This document shows, piece after piece, positions 8,587 to 17,469 of a DNA stretch of 63,033 nt. Position numbers and translations under genes: made by a program. Numbering within the stretch: position 1 is the stretch's first letter; every line of letters begins with the position of its first letter. This DNA is from Planctomycetaceae bacterium (lineage in GTDB: Bacteria > Planctomycetota > Planctomycetia > Pirellulales > Pirellulaceae), in contig PKCN01000405.1 in assembly GCA_002862205.1 (NCBI GenBank), positions 1-63,033 of the forward strand. Direction: 5' to 3'. A model generated the notes under the pieces. The model made no database searches, was not told the origin of the DNA, and saw only the letters and a list, made by a program, of their open reading frames with translations.

Positions 8587-9909
8587 TCATTCAGTCCAGT
8601 CTTCGTCATCATCTTCCTGCTCTTCCCAGTCTTCTTCTTCATCCTCGTCGTCGTCGAACTCTTCATCGCCGGCCTCATCATCGACCTCTTCCCATCCGCC
8701 GTCGTCGTCATCGTCGTCATCGTCGTCGTCGTCGTCGTCATCATCGTCATCGTCGTCGTCGCCGGAGTCGGGATCGTCGGAGTCGTCGTCGTCGTCGAGT
8801 TCCCCATCATCGGAGTCGTCGTCGAGTTCCCCATCATCGGAGTCGGAGTCAGGGTCGTCATCGCCCTCATCGAGTTCCTCATCGTCGGAATCGGAGTCCT
8901 GGTCATCGTCCCAGTCCTGGTCATCCCAATCGTCGTCGTCATCACCATCGTCGTCACCGTCTTCGTCACCGTCTTCGAAGTAGTCATCCTTTTCGTCCTC
9001 GGCCACAGCTTTGGCCGGATCGTTGGTTGAAATGGGATCAGACTGATCGAGGACCGTTGCGGCGGGGACGCTCACAACCTGCTCGGACTCTGAAAACATT
9101 GGAACGACTGTGGTACTCACAACGAGCTCCTTCTTTGGTGTCGATAATTCATCGTAGGTGGAATCTTCTGGTAGGGGATCATCTTGCATTGCTTGCCACT
9201 GGATTGTCGGCAATGCATCAGTGTTTGAAAGTCCGAAAAGTTGTAAGAAACGTTTGGTGGTTCCGTAAAGATAGGGACGGCCTAACTCCTCGCTACGACC
9301 GACAATTCGAACTAAATCCCGCTCCATCGTTTGACGCAATAATTCACCACAACCGACCCCCCGCACCGCCTCCACGTCGGCACGTGAGACAGGCTGACGA
9401 TACGCGACGACCGCCAGGGTTTCCATCATGGGTGTCGATAATCGTACGGGTGCCGGCAAGTGCCCTAGCCGGGCAAGCCAAGGTGACAATGCCGACCTCG
9501 TCATCAAGCGATACCCGCCAGCGACCTGCTCAACGCGAATCGCTCGCCCATATTCCTCAAATTTCTGATTCAACTGGCGAATCAGTGTACGAGCCTCAGT
9601 AGCGTCCGCCAAGTGAGCCATTTGACACAATTTCCTGAGGCTCAGCGGCATCTTTGCCAGCAGCAGCACAGCCTCCAATCGCATCCGGGAAAGTCGCGGG
9701 TCAGTTTCTTCCTGTTGCTGGTCTGGCTGAACCTGCAGGTAAGGAGTATCGGTCGGATCGGGCTCTTGGGTTACTCTATAAGGTCTCCAGAGCAAGATTC
9801 TCGCCGCAGAAACGGTCGCCTGAATCGAACCAGCAGGCCTCGGTGATGCAATCGAATTGCCTGATTCACCAGAGTTCCAGCCAACAGTAGGGGTTTTCGA
9901 ACGCATCAT
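8587..9909 (-). CDS. scpB: ScpB-type condensin accessory protein with hyperacidic tail
   Basis: The 440-residue product combines a ScpB core with a long acidic tail. The core (about 73-250) has tandem winged-helix features of ScpB, including MMETLAVVAYRQPVSRADVE and VRGVG, then GRPYLYGTTKRFLQLFGL. ScpB works with ScpA as the kleisin complex of SMC in chromosome segregation. ScpB proteins are usually near 200 residues; here 70 residues are added in front and about 190 behind. From about residue 310 the tail is almost only Asp, Glu, Ser and Gly, with one run of 20 Asp. The start is the first of two adjacent ATGs, without a clear ribosome-binding site. scpA is not adjacent. The core call is good; the tail's role is unknown. 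Confidence 0.87.
   Translation of the reverse strand: MMRSKTPTVGWNSGESGNSIASPRPAGSIQATVSAARILLWRPYRVTQEPDPTDTPYLQVQPDQQQEETDPRLSRMRLEAVLLLAKMPLSLRKLCQMAHLADATEARTLIRQLNQKFEEYGRAIRVEQVAGGYRLMTRSALSPWLARLGHLPAPVRLSTPMMETLAVVAYRQPVSRADVEAVRGVGCGELLRQTMERDLVRIVGRSEELGRPYLYGTTKRFLQLFGLSNTDALPTIQWQAMQDDPLPEDSTYDELSTPKKELVVSTTVVPMFSESEQVVSVPAATVLDQSDPISTNDPAKAVAEDEKDDYFEDGDEDGDDDGDDDDDWDDQDWDDDQDSDSDDEELDEGDDDPDSDSDDGELDDDSDDGELDDDDDSDDPDSGDDDDDDDDDDDDDDDDDDDDGGWEEVDDEAGDEEFDDDEDEEEDWEEQEDDDEDWTE
8701..8760 (-). repeat. GAC/GAT codon run encoding 20 consecutive Asp
   Basis: Sixty bases are made only of GTC and ATC triplets on the plus strand, that is GAC/GAT on the coding minus strand. They form the core of a larger Asp-rich region at about 8590-9000. 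Mixed codons show it is not a pure trinucleotide repeat, but it should be prone to slippage. Confidence 0.9.
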
Positions 9910-9974
9910 TGCTTACAGTAGACTGTTGAGTACTTGCTCCATTCACTACCCGAACATGTCCCAACAACGCTCCC

Positions 9975-10697
9975 GTGTCCACCTCGGTTTCATCATCTGT
10001 TCAGCCTGGAACGTCTCACGCGAAGAAAAATCGCGTGATCAAGAATTGGGTCACAATTTCTGCTGCAATTATAATCTGTATTGTTCTTGGGCTTGTGATC
10101 CGGATTCAAGGCTACGTCAGCGGTAACGAATTCGCACCAAGTCACTTTGTACAAAGAAGATTCAGTTTCTACGAAATTCCTCTTTTTCATTGGCAAATCA
10201 CGCCAATCCGTCGGCAGGACAGCACACCCCCTGTCGCCACTTTTGTGAAAACAAAGATCCTCAACACGTTGCCCAAAGGACCGCCCACTTCCTGGCATCT
10301 GGTATCCCTCACCCGAGGGCTCTCTCAAGAAACCAAAGCCGATGCAAGTTTTCTGTTGGCACAACTCGAGCTCGTGAACGGACAACAGTTTCACTGGCGA
10401 GATTGGAGTCAAAAAAACCCGAAACATGCCGCCATCCTGTGGCCCATCATTCATCGATTATCCAAACGGGAGCTTTACATCCTGATGCCAATGGTATTTT
10501 CCACGGCTGATTCTGGGATTCAAAATCCTGCTGAATTCCAGAAACTGATCGATCAGCAATTGTCACAAGAGTATGCCAGTCTGATCACAGACATGCGAGA
10601 AGCCGGAAAGCCGAATATCGCTGCCAAGTTGCTCAACGAAGCACTCATTGATTACCCGAACCAACCTGTGATTCAACGCCTCTCAAAAAATGAATGA
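9975..10697 (+). CDS. membrane-anchored protein of unknown function
   Basis: I do not recognise this 240-residue protein. A basic N-terminus (KKNRVIKNW) precedes a single hydrophobic helix at about 28-45 (ISAAIIICIVLGLVIRI), so it is probably anchored in the membrane with the rest outside the cytoplasm. The C-terminal third is helical, with a possible TPR-like ending (AAKLLNEALIDYPNQPVIQRL). The start used is a GTG without a visible ribosome-binding site, so the exact N-terminus is uncertain. It ends 48 bases before the cysteine desulfurase start, so the two may share a transcript. Confidence 0.6.
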   Translation: MSTSVSSSVQPGTSHAKKNRVIKNWVTISAAIIICIVLGLVIRIQGYVSGNEFAPSHFVQRRFSFYEIPLFHWQITPIRRQDSTPPVATFVKTKILNTLPKGPPTSWHLVSLTRGLSQETKADASFLLAQLELVNGQQFHWRDWSQKNPKHAAILWPIIHRLSKRELYILMPMVFSTADSGIQNPAEFQKLIDQQLSQEYASLITDMREAGKPNIAAKLLNEALIDYPNQPVIQRLSKNE

Positions 10698-10745
10698 TGG
10701 CGACGGCGAATGCGGGAATCCGAGCGAGATCAGGAGGAAAATGGT

Positions 10746-11912
10746 GTGACCACGGTCTACTTGGATAATAATGCCACCACAGCGATCGATCCGCGTGTTG
10801 CCAACGTCATGCTGGCTCAGTTGCTGGACGGGCCAACCAATGCCTCCAGCCAACACGCCTACGGAAGACGATCCCGCTCCAATCTGGATGCCGCTGTGGA
10901 AGCCATTGGCTCCTGTCTGGGGACCAGACTGGACCAACCCAAGGGTGCCCGGCTGATCATTACCAGCGGGGGCACCGAATCAAACCACCAGGCGTTGACA
11001 GGATTAGGTCATCAAGGATCGATTGCCCTCAGCCGAATCGAGCATCCCAGTGTTATCGCCACCGCAAAATGGCTTGAACAACAGGGACGCTCGCTAAGGT
11101 GGCTGAATGTCGACCAAGATGGCTTGGTTGATCTGGATCAATTGCAAACTCTGGTTGCCACTGATGGTCACGAAATAGCTCTTGTTTCGATCATGGCCGC
11201 CAATAATGAAACGGGTGTCATCCAGCCAATCATCAACGCTGCCAAAATCTGTCAGACAGCTGGCGTTCCTTTGCACGTCGACGCTACCCAGACGGTGGGA
11301 AAATTGCCGTTAAACCTGTCTGAATCCGGAATCTCGGCACTTACCTTCACAGCGCATAAATTTCACGGACCGGCCGGTGTTGGCGGACTTTGGCTGGCGC
11401 CTGAGATGAAAGTGGAACCTGTCTTTCATGGTGGTGAACAACAACTGGAAACGCGTCCAGGCACTGAACCAGTCGCACTGGTTGTGGGCATGTCTGAAGC
11501 CCTGAAATGGGCAGTGGATGAAATGGATCAATCCACTGAACACTGCCGAATGCTACGTGATCGTCTGGAAAATGGGTTGATTGAGCGTCACCCGGATTTG
11601 GTCATACAAGGCAAAGTCCATGATCGATTACCCGGAACCAGCTCGATTTCTTTCCTAAAGACTGATCGGCAATCGATGCTGATGGCGCTGGATATGGTGG
11701 GCATCGCTTGCAGCAGTGGCTCGGCATGCAGCAGTGGCAGTAGTCCCCCCAGTCATGTCCTGACTGCCATGAACTGCAGTTTGGATGAGATTGAATCGAC
11801 CCTTCGCTTTGGTGTCTCAAAGTTTTCCACTATTGAAGAAATTGATAAGAGCATTGACTCTATATCCAATGCATATAACAAGTTACGTAAAAAAACTTGT
11901 GTGGATAACTAG
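10746..11912 (+). CDS. cysteine desulfurase (NifS/IscS-like class V aminotransferase)
   Basis: The 388-residue PLP enzyme takes sulfur from cysteine to form a protein persulfide and alanine, for Fe-S clusters or tRNA thiolation. YLDNNATT is near the N-terminus. The PLP lysine is about residue 205 in TAHKFHGPAGVGGL. The mobile-loop Cys is about 328 in GSACSSGS. I chose the GTG at 10746 because AGGAGG lies 8 bases upstream and the protein then begins at the family-typical point; the ATG at 10710 would add 12 charged residues. The product could supply sulfur to MnmA, encoded at 33 kb, but that is an inference. The last codons contain a perfect DnaA box. Confidence 0.93.
   Translation: MTTVYLDNNATTAIDPRVANVMLAQLLDGPTNASSQHAYGRRSRSNLDAAVEAIGSCLGTRLDQPKGARLIITSGGTESNHQALTGLGHQGSIALSRIEHPSVIATAKWLEQQGRSLRWLNVDQDGLVDLDQLQTLVATDGHEIALVSIMAANNETGVIQPIINAAKICQTAGVPLHVDATQTVGKLPLNLSESGISALTFTAHKFHGPAGVGGLWLAPEMKVEPVFHGGEQQLETRPGTEPVALVVGMSEALKWAVDEMDQSTEHCRMLRDRLENGLIERHPDLVIQGKVHDRLPGTSSISFLKTDRQSMLMALDMVGIACSSGSACSSGSSPPSHVLTAMNCSLDEIESTLRFGVSKFSTIEEIDKSIDSISNAYNKLRKKTCVDN
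11901..11909 (-). promoter_or_regulatory. DnaA box, perfect match, upstream of dnaA
   Basis: TGTGGATAA on the plus strand is the exact complement of the consensus TTATCCACA. It lies in the last codons of the cysteine desulfurase gene, 96 bases before the dnaA start. It could serve autoregulation of dnaA or be part of the origin. Confidence 0.6.
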
Positions 11913-12004
11913 CATTATTTCGCTCGCTTTTCGCTGCCCGGCTCGTAGAATGGGTTGATCGTCCCCGTACGACGATGCCGTTGCCCTGTCCTTGACCAGC
12001 CTTC

Positions 12005-13108
12005 ATGTCGACCGCGACTCCCCCTGCCGATCAGGTTCATTCCTTTCCGCTTGAGCGTCCAATCGCCCGCGTACGCAAACGGGCTGCGCCCATTCAAAGT
12101 GGCAGTCTGCCGTATTTCATTGCTGGCGAAGAAAACCGCATGGTGCACTTTGTAGCATGCTCCCCAACCTCAATCTTTGATTTAGGAAACCCCCTGCTGC
12201 TGATCGGTCCCAGTGGCAGCGGCAAAACTGCCATTGCTCTGCATCTTGCGGCAAGAGAATCAAGCCGCTCTCAAACGGGCGAACCCACCCCGGTCCTTTA
12301 TTATCCCGCGATTGATTTCGCCCGACTTTACGCTGAAGCTGTTGGGGCAGATGATCTTCCACCGCTTCGTCAGGAAATCAATGATGCCCCAATTTTGGTA
12401 ATCGATGATCTTCATTTGATGAATGACAAATTGGCGGCGCAAGATGAATTAGCAGCAAGAATCGAAGAACGCGTGACCCGCGGATTACCTACCCTTTTGA
12501 CGTGCAAACGACTTCCCTCGGAAATCAGGGGCATGCGACCACTGCTGGTCAGCCGAGTGCTACCAGGCCTGACCGTACCGCTGGAGATGCCCGTTGCTGC
12601 CGCCAGGTGCCAACTACTGCGAGAACTGGCCGTCCACCTGGATCTCTCGATTGAGGCATCTCTGTTCGATCTGCTCGACCGCAAACTCGAACCCCGTCTT
12701 CCAACCCGTGCACTCGAAGCGGCCCTGAAACAGGTATCACTGTGGTGCCGAATGCATGATGCTGAGCCGAACGAAGATGCCATTGCTTCGGCTGTGGCGG
12801 TCATTGGTGAGCGGGAAGAGGTATCACTGGCAGCGATTGGAACAACCGTCGCCAGATATTTCCGCCTCAAAGTTGCCGATATTCGTAGTAGCTCTCGGAA
12901 ACAAAATCTGGTGCGAGCTCGATCGCTTGCCATGTTCATTGCCAGACAAATGACTTCCAAAAGTATGCACCAGATCGGTGAATACTTTGGAGGACGCGAT
13001 CACACCACCGTCCTGCACGCCATCCGTAAAACAGAAATGCTGCTCGAATCTGATACTGAACTGCAACGTGCAGCGGAAGAAGTCAGAGAAAAATTCAGCG
13101 AAGCATGA
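12005..13108 (+). CDS. dnaA: replication initiator DnaA, short form without domains I-II
   Basis: The 367-residue protein initiates chromosome replication by binding DnaA boxes and opening the origin. The AAA+ domain starts near residue 35 (YFIAGEENRM). It has Walker A GPSGSGKT (68-75), Walker B Asp-Asp (134-135, VIDDLHLM) and an SR...GL arginine-finger motif at 183-189. Domain IV (about 273-367) has the DNA-binding signature GGRDHTTVLHAIRK (329-342). Typical DnaA is about 450 residues. Domain I, which binds the helicase and oligomerises, and the linker domain II are missing. An in-frame TGA at 11993-11995 shows that the frame cannot extend upstream. dnaN follows after 394 bases. An Hda-like protein is unlikely because domain IV is present. 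Confidence 0.9.
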   Translation: MSTATPPADQVHSFPLERPIARVRKRAAPIQSGSLPYFIAGEENRMVHFVACSPTSIFDLGNPLLLIGPSGSGKTAIALHLAARESSRSQTGEPTPVLYYPAIDFARLYAEAVGADDLPPLRQEINDAPILVIDDLHLMNDKLAAQDELAARIEERVTRGLPTLLTCKRLPSEIRGMRPLLVSRVLPGLTVPLEMPVAAARCQLLRELAVHLDLSIEASLFDLLDRKLEPRLPTRALEAALKQVSLWCRMHDAEPNEDAIASAVAVIGEREEVSLAAIGTTVARYFRLKVADIRSSSRKQNLVRARSLAMFIARQMTSKSMHQIGEYFGGRDHTTVLHAIRKTEMLLESDTELQRAAEEVREKFSEA

Positions 13109-13502
13109 CTTTTTAGGCTGTGAATAAAGTGTTGATTCTGAGTTGAACTCGTGATTGTTTTTTAGTGTTTGCTAGCATTACTGATCCACCATCATGTTGC
13201 CAACTGTTCAAGGTCGAACCCCTTAGCGACATCAACTCAACGGAAAAACAACATGTTTTCCACCGTCATTGTGTTTTCATAAACCAATAGCCAGTATCAG
13301 TTTAGATTCACTTTTCTGCATTTCTCAACACCCTACAGCTTCTTATTACGATGAAGACGGTAGATAAAATTAACTTAAAAGGAAAGCAAGAGCACATCAG
13401 CCAATCATGAACCTCACCTGTCCCCATGCAAGGGAAGCAGCAACGGGGTACAACATGCAAACTGATTGATAGAGAACTTCCACGGTATCGGTTTGCATTT
13501 CC
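13109..13502. other. dnaA-dnaN intergenic region, candidate oriC
   Basis: This 394-base gap between dnaA and dnaN holds no gene. It has one DnaA-box match (13119-13127), further relaxed matches such as TTTTCCACC at about 13256, and AT-rich stretches at about 13131-13190 and 13361-13385. In many bacteria oriC lies beside or between dnaA and dnaN. The number of good boxes is low, so the origin call rests mostly on gene context. Confidence 0.45.
13119..13127 (-). promoter_or_regulatory. DnaA box (TTATTCACA) after dnaA
   Basis: TGTGAATAA on the plus strand is the complement of TTATTCACA, a match to TTATNCACA. It begins 11 bases after the dnaA stop codon and has the same orientation as the box at 11901. 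Confidence 0.55.
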
Positions 13503-14621
13503 ATGAAGATCACCTGCCAACGAGAATCACTGACAAACGCATTTGCACTCGCGGCCAGCATCGCACCCGCTCGATCTCCGAAAGAGATCCTGCAGAATGT
13601 GAAGGTGACAGCTGCTGGTGGCAAAATCACCTTAACGGCAACTGACATGGAGGTTGGGATTCGGCTCGACCTGGAAGAGGGCGTCACCGTCGAGACGGAG
13701 GGCACAGCCTTGCTTCCAGTTCAGCGAACGATGGCAATCCTGCGCGAGAACAACGATGAGGTGTTGGAATTCGAGACAGATGAGTCAGGGATTCGTGTCA
13801 AGGGAAAACGCAGTAAGTTCAAACTGCCAGGTAGCAACCCGGATGAGTTTCCGAGTGTTGCTGGTTTTGAAGAGGATAAATATCACGTTCTCCCCACACG
13901 GTTATTCCGAGAGATGGTGAAGCGGACGGTATTTGCGACAGACTCTGACAGTAGCCGGTTTGCGTTGGGTGGAGTTCTTCTGGAAATGGAGGAAGCTCGG
14001 GTCACAGCGGTGGGAACCGACGGACGACGGTTGGCACGCATGGAGGGAACTGGGGAATCGATTGGTGGTCACCAGACGACTGGCGCCAGTACGATAGTGC
14101 CGACTCGTGCGATTCAGTTGATCGAACGAGCTTTGAATGACAAAGATGAAACGGTTGATGTCGCAGCAAGAAATAATGACTTGATGGTTCGCACACCTCA
14201 GGCAGTCATCTACTCCCGTTTGGTGGAGGGACGGTATCCCAATTGGCGACAGGTTTTTCCAACTCGTGAGAACGCAATTCAATTGGACGTCAGTGTTGGT
14301 CCTTTATTTGCCGCGTTACGGCAGGCAGCGATTGTGACAGACCATGAAAGTCGGGGAATTGATTTTACCTTTGCTGACGGAACGTTGAAATTGGAGGCCA
14401 GCACAGCGGAGATAGGTGAATCGCAGATAGAAATACCGATTGCTTATGAAGGCGAGTCGATCACGATGACAATGGATCATCGTTATCTGGCTGATTTCTG
14501 CAAAGTGTTGGACAACGAAGTGAATTTCATTCTGGAAATAGAATCAGGCTCAGCACCAGCGTTGCTGACAACGGATGATGGTTATGGATACGTCATCATG
14601 CCGATGGCTCGAGACCGCTAG
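13503..14621 (+). CDS. dnaN: DNA polymerase III beta subunit (sliding clamp)
   Basis: The 372-residue clamp encircles DNA and tethers polymerase III and repair enzymes. The sequence follows the three-domain beta-clamp pattern. It opens with MKITCQRESLTNAFALAAS, includes SRFALGGVLLEME at about 150 and ends with VIMPMARDR, close to the conserved MPMR ending. Length is normal (E. coli 366). The region before the ATG has no clear ribosome-binding site. It is on the same strand as dnaA with a long gap, so it may have its own promoter. recF does not follow; clpC lies downstream in the opposite direction. Confidence 0.96.
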   Translation: MKITCQRESLTNAFALAASIAPARSPKEILQNVKVTAAGGKITLTATDMEVGIRLDLEEGVTVETEGTALLPVQRTMAILRENNDEVLEFETDESGIRVKGKRSKFKLPGSNPDEFPSVAGFEEDKYHVLPTRLFREMVKRTVFATDSDSSRFALGGVLLEMEEARVTAVGTDGRRLARMEGTGESIGGHQTTGASTIVPTRAIQLIERALNDKDETVDVAARNNDLMVRTPQAVIYSRLVEGRYPNWRQVFPTRENAIQLDVSVGPLFAALRQAAIVTDHESRGIDFTFADGTLKLEASTAEIGESQIEIPIAYEGESITMTMDHRYLADFCKVLDNEVNFILEIESGSAPALLTTDDGYGYVIMPMARDR

Positions 14622-14766
14622 GATGGCCATGTTTGAGGCATCAAGCGTGACCACGGCGATTCTCCTGCGAGAACCAGCATAGGTCTTGTAGTCGTCTGAC
14701 AGCAGGATATCGATCAGGTATTTCTGTTGTGGCAGTAACCAGGATATTTATTTATCCAACGAGCGC

Positions 14767-14796
14767 AAAAAAAGCGGCGGAAGATAATCCGCCGCT
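14767..14796 (-). terminator. intrinsic terminator of clpC
   Basis: A 9-bp perfect stem (AGCGGCGGA at 14773-14781 and TCCGCCGCT at 14788-14796) with a 6-base loop is followed on the minus strand by seven T residues (plus-strand A-run 14767-14773). It lies about 30 bases past the clpC stop. Confidence 0.9.
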
Positions 14797-14826
14797 CACA
14801 TGAATCAGTTTCAGACTGCATTAAAA

Positions 14827-17469
14827 TCAGCTTTTGCTGTCTGTCTCAGCGTCATCACCATCGGCGACGCCAGCACTGACCGGTTCGCCCGTATCAGCCA
14901 ACCCACGGGTTTCACCGTTGAATTCGAGTCGGATGATTTTGACTCGTTTTCCATCAGGGTCGAGCATTTTTCCATCTTCATTGGTGGTGACATCCTTGCT
15001 TTCGACGCGGTCGCCATCGGAGTTTTCCAGGATACCGGTAACCACAATCGTATCAAAACCCTCGAAAGCACCACGTAGCAATTCTTCACTCAGTGGGTCC
15101 TCGATCCGTTGTTCCAGCGCTCTGCGTAGTGGGCGAGCACCGTAATCGAGATTGCTTCCCTTTGTGACGAGAAACTCCTTCGCTTCTTCGGTCAACTCAA
15201 TGGACAATCCACGATCCAGTAGACGTTCACGTACTTTTGCGAGTTCGTAATCGATGACGCTCTTGAGATCTTCCTTGGTGAGGTGCCGGAAGATGATGGT
15301 ATCGTCAAGTCGGTTGAGGAATTCCGGTCGGAAAACTCTCTCGATTTGGTCCATCACTCGCTGTTTCATGGATTCGTAGCTGGCATCACCGTCTGGTTTC
15401 TGGAATCCAAACGCTGATTCATTTTTGATCGCTTCAGCACCAGCGTTGGTGGTCATGATGAGGATGGTATTTCGGAAGTCGACGTTTCGGCCGAAAGAGT
15501 CGGTCAGTCGTCCTTCTTCCATGACTTGCAGCATCATGTTGAAGACATCGGGATGTGCTTTCTCGATTTCATCGAACAGGACAACAGCATAGGGTCGTCG
15601 TCGAATTTTTTCAGTCAACTGGCCACCTTCTTCGTAACCAACGAATCCGGGAGGCGCACCGATCAATCGGCTGACGTTATGTTTTTCCATGTACTCGCTC
15701 ATGTCGATATGGACGAGTGCATCGGAATCGCCGAACATGTATTCGGCCAAAGCTTTGGCGAGCAATGTTTTACCAACACCGGTCGGGCCTGCGAAAATGA
15801 ATGATCCAGTGGGTCTTCGAGGGTCTTTCAAGCCACTACGACTTCGTCGGACAGCCTTGGAAACGGCGGTCACGGCAGCTTCTTGACTGACAACCCGTTT
15901 GTGAAGTTCTTCTTCCATTTGCATCAAGCGCAAGCTGTCTTCGGTAGACAGTCGCGTCAATGGAATACCAGTCATTTTGCTCACGACTTCGGCGATGATT
16001 TCTTCGTCAACGACTCCATCGGTTTGTTGGCTTTTGTCTCGCCATTCCTGTGTAATTTGATCTTTTTTCTTGCGCAGTTTTTCTGCTTGATCCCGAAGAT
16101 TTGCCGCTTTTTCAAAGTCTTGATTAGCGACAGCGTCTTCTTTCTCTTTATTGAGTTTTTCGACTTCTTCGTCGATTTCTTTCAAATCTGGCGGGCGGGT
16201 CATGGTTCGCAGACGGACCCGGGCACCTGCTTCGTCAATCACATCGATGGCTTTGTCGGGAAGGCATCGGGCGGTGATGTATCTCTCGCTCATTTCGACC
16301 GCCGCTACGACAGCATCATCGGTGAATTGCACACGATGATGCTCCTCGTATCGGCCTCTGAGTCCTTTCAGGATCTCGATGGTTTCTTTTTTTGCCGTCG
16401 GCTCCACGATGATTTCCTGGAAACGACGAGCCAGAGCATTATCTTTCTCGATGTACTTTCGGTACTCATCCAGGGTGGTCGCACCAATGCATTGGATTTC
16501 ACCTCGGGCGAGTGCTGGTTTGAGTACGTTTGCAGCATCAATCGCTCCTTCAGCTCCACCAGCACCAACCAAGGTGTGGAGTTCATCGATGAACAGGATG
16601 GTGTTTTTGACGCGTCGAACCTCAGTCATGACCGCTTTGATGCGTTCTTCGAATTGTCCGCGGTATTTGGTTCCGGCAACCATCATTGCCAAATCGAGGA
16701 CCACGATTCTTTTTTCAGCAAGAATTTCAGGGACTTCGCCTTCGATGACTCGTTGCGCGAATCCTTCCACGATGGCAGTTTTACCGACACCTGCTTCACC
16801 CAGCAGAACAGGGTTATTCTTTGTTCTTCGACAGAGAATCTGGATTGCCCGCTCGATTTCCCGCTCGCGACCGATGACAGGATCCAGTTCCCCTTTCTTG
16901 GCCAATTCGGTGAGATCACGGCCAAAGCTGTCCAACGCTGGCGTCTTGCTCTTCCCGCTTTTTCCAGAACTGGTAGGGCTCTCGCTTTCCCCAGCACGGC
17001 CACCACGTTCGCCGACCTCAGCACCTTCCAGGCCATGGCCCAGCAGGTTCAGCACCTCTTCGCGAACATCCTCCAATTTGAGACCCAAATTCATCAGAAC
17101 CTGAGCCGCGACTCCCTCCTGCTCGCGTAGCAAGCCCAGCAGGATATGCTCGGTACCGACATAGCTGTGATTCAGATTTCGAGCTTCCTCCATCGAGTAC
17201 TCGATGACCTTCTTTGCTCGAGGAGTTTGTGGCAATTTTCCCACAGTGACCATTTCCGGTCCGCTCTGTACCAGTTTTTCAACCTCCAGGCGAATCTTTC
17301 GCAGATCGACCTCCAGGTTCTTCAGCACGTTTGCAGCAACTCCGCTCCCTTCCTTTACAAGCCCAAGCAGAATGTGCTCAGTGCCGATGTACTCGTGGTT
17401 GAAGCGTTGAGCCTCTTGGTTGGCCAATTGCATGACCTTGCGAGCCCGGTCTGTAAATCTTTCGTACAT
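14827..17469 (-). CDS. clpC: ClpC-type AAA+ unfoldase
   Basis: The 880-residue protein is an ATP-driven unfoldase that feeds substrates to ClpP. Two Clp-N repeats occupy 1-145 (FTDRARKVMQLANQEA opens the first). AAA domain 1 has Walker A GEAGVGKT at 224-231. A UVR-type middle domain follows (EKEDAVANQDFEKAANLRDQ, near 430). AAA domain 2 has GPTGVGKT at 561-568 and an FGF loop after TNAGAEAIKNESA, expected to dock ClpP. The middle domain is the short ClpC type, not the long ClpB coil. The C-terminus carries an extra acidic tail of about 30 residues. No clpP, ctsR or mcsB is nearby. A strong terminator follows the gene. Confidence 0.96.
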   Translation of the reverse strand: MYERFTDRARKVMQLANQEAQRFNHEYIGTEHILLGLVKEGSGVAANVLKNLEVDLRKIRLEVEKLVQSGPEMVTVGKLPQTPRAKKVIEYSMEEARNLNHSYVGTEHILLGLLREQEGVAAQVLMNLGLKLEDVREEVLNLLGHGLEGAEVGERGGRAGESESPTSSGKSGKSKTPALDSFGRDLTELAKKGELDPVIGREREIERAIQILCRRTKNNPVLLGEAGVGKTAIVEGFAQRVIEGEVPEILAEKRIVVLDLAMMVAGTKYRGQFEERIKAVMTEVRRVKNTILFIDELHTLVGAGGAEGAIDAANVLKPALARGEIQCIGATTLDEYRKYIEKDNALARRFQEIIVEPTAKKETIEILKGLRGRYEEHHRVQFTDDAVVAAVEMSERYITARCLPDKAIDVIDEAGARVRLRTMTRPPDLKEIDEEVEKLNKEKEDAVANQDFEKAANLRDQAEKLRKKKDQITQEWRDKSQQTDGVVDEEIIAEVVSKMTGIPLTRLSTEDSLRLMQMEEELHKRVVSQEAAVTAVSKAVRRSRSGLKDPRRPTGSFIFAGPTGVGKTLLAKALAEYMFGDSDALVHIDMSEYMEKHNVSRLIGAPPGFVGYEEGGQLTEKIRRRPYAVVLFDEIEKAHPDVFNMMLQVMEEGRLTDSFGRNVDFRNTILIMTTNAGAEAIKNESAFGFQKPDGDASYESMKQRVMDQIERVFRPEFLNRLDDTIIFRHLTKEDLKSVIDYELAKVRERLLDRGLSIELTEEAKEFLVTKGSNLDYGARPLRRALEQRIEDPLSEELLRGAFEGFDTIVVTGILENSDGDRVESKDVTTNEDGKMLDPDGKRVKIIRLEFNGETRGLADTGEPVSAGVADGDDAETDSKS

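Noticed and set aside
8468-8983. Plus-strand frame encoding a Ser-rich protein of 171 residues
   Set aside because: It is the antisense reading of the GAC/GAT-rich scpB tail; GTC repeats read in another frame give TCG (Ser). The minus-strand Met/Thr-rich frame at 8577-8987 arises the same way.
13205-13222. GGTTCGACC on the minus strand, like a tRNA T-loop
   Set aside because: The flanking bases do not pair as a T-arm, and no acceptor stem or anticodon arm can be drawn around it.
15883-17130. Long plus-strand frame of 415 residues
   Set aside because: It lies wholly antisense to clpC, whose protein is fully recognisable; the frame has no family likeness and is a shadow.
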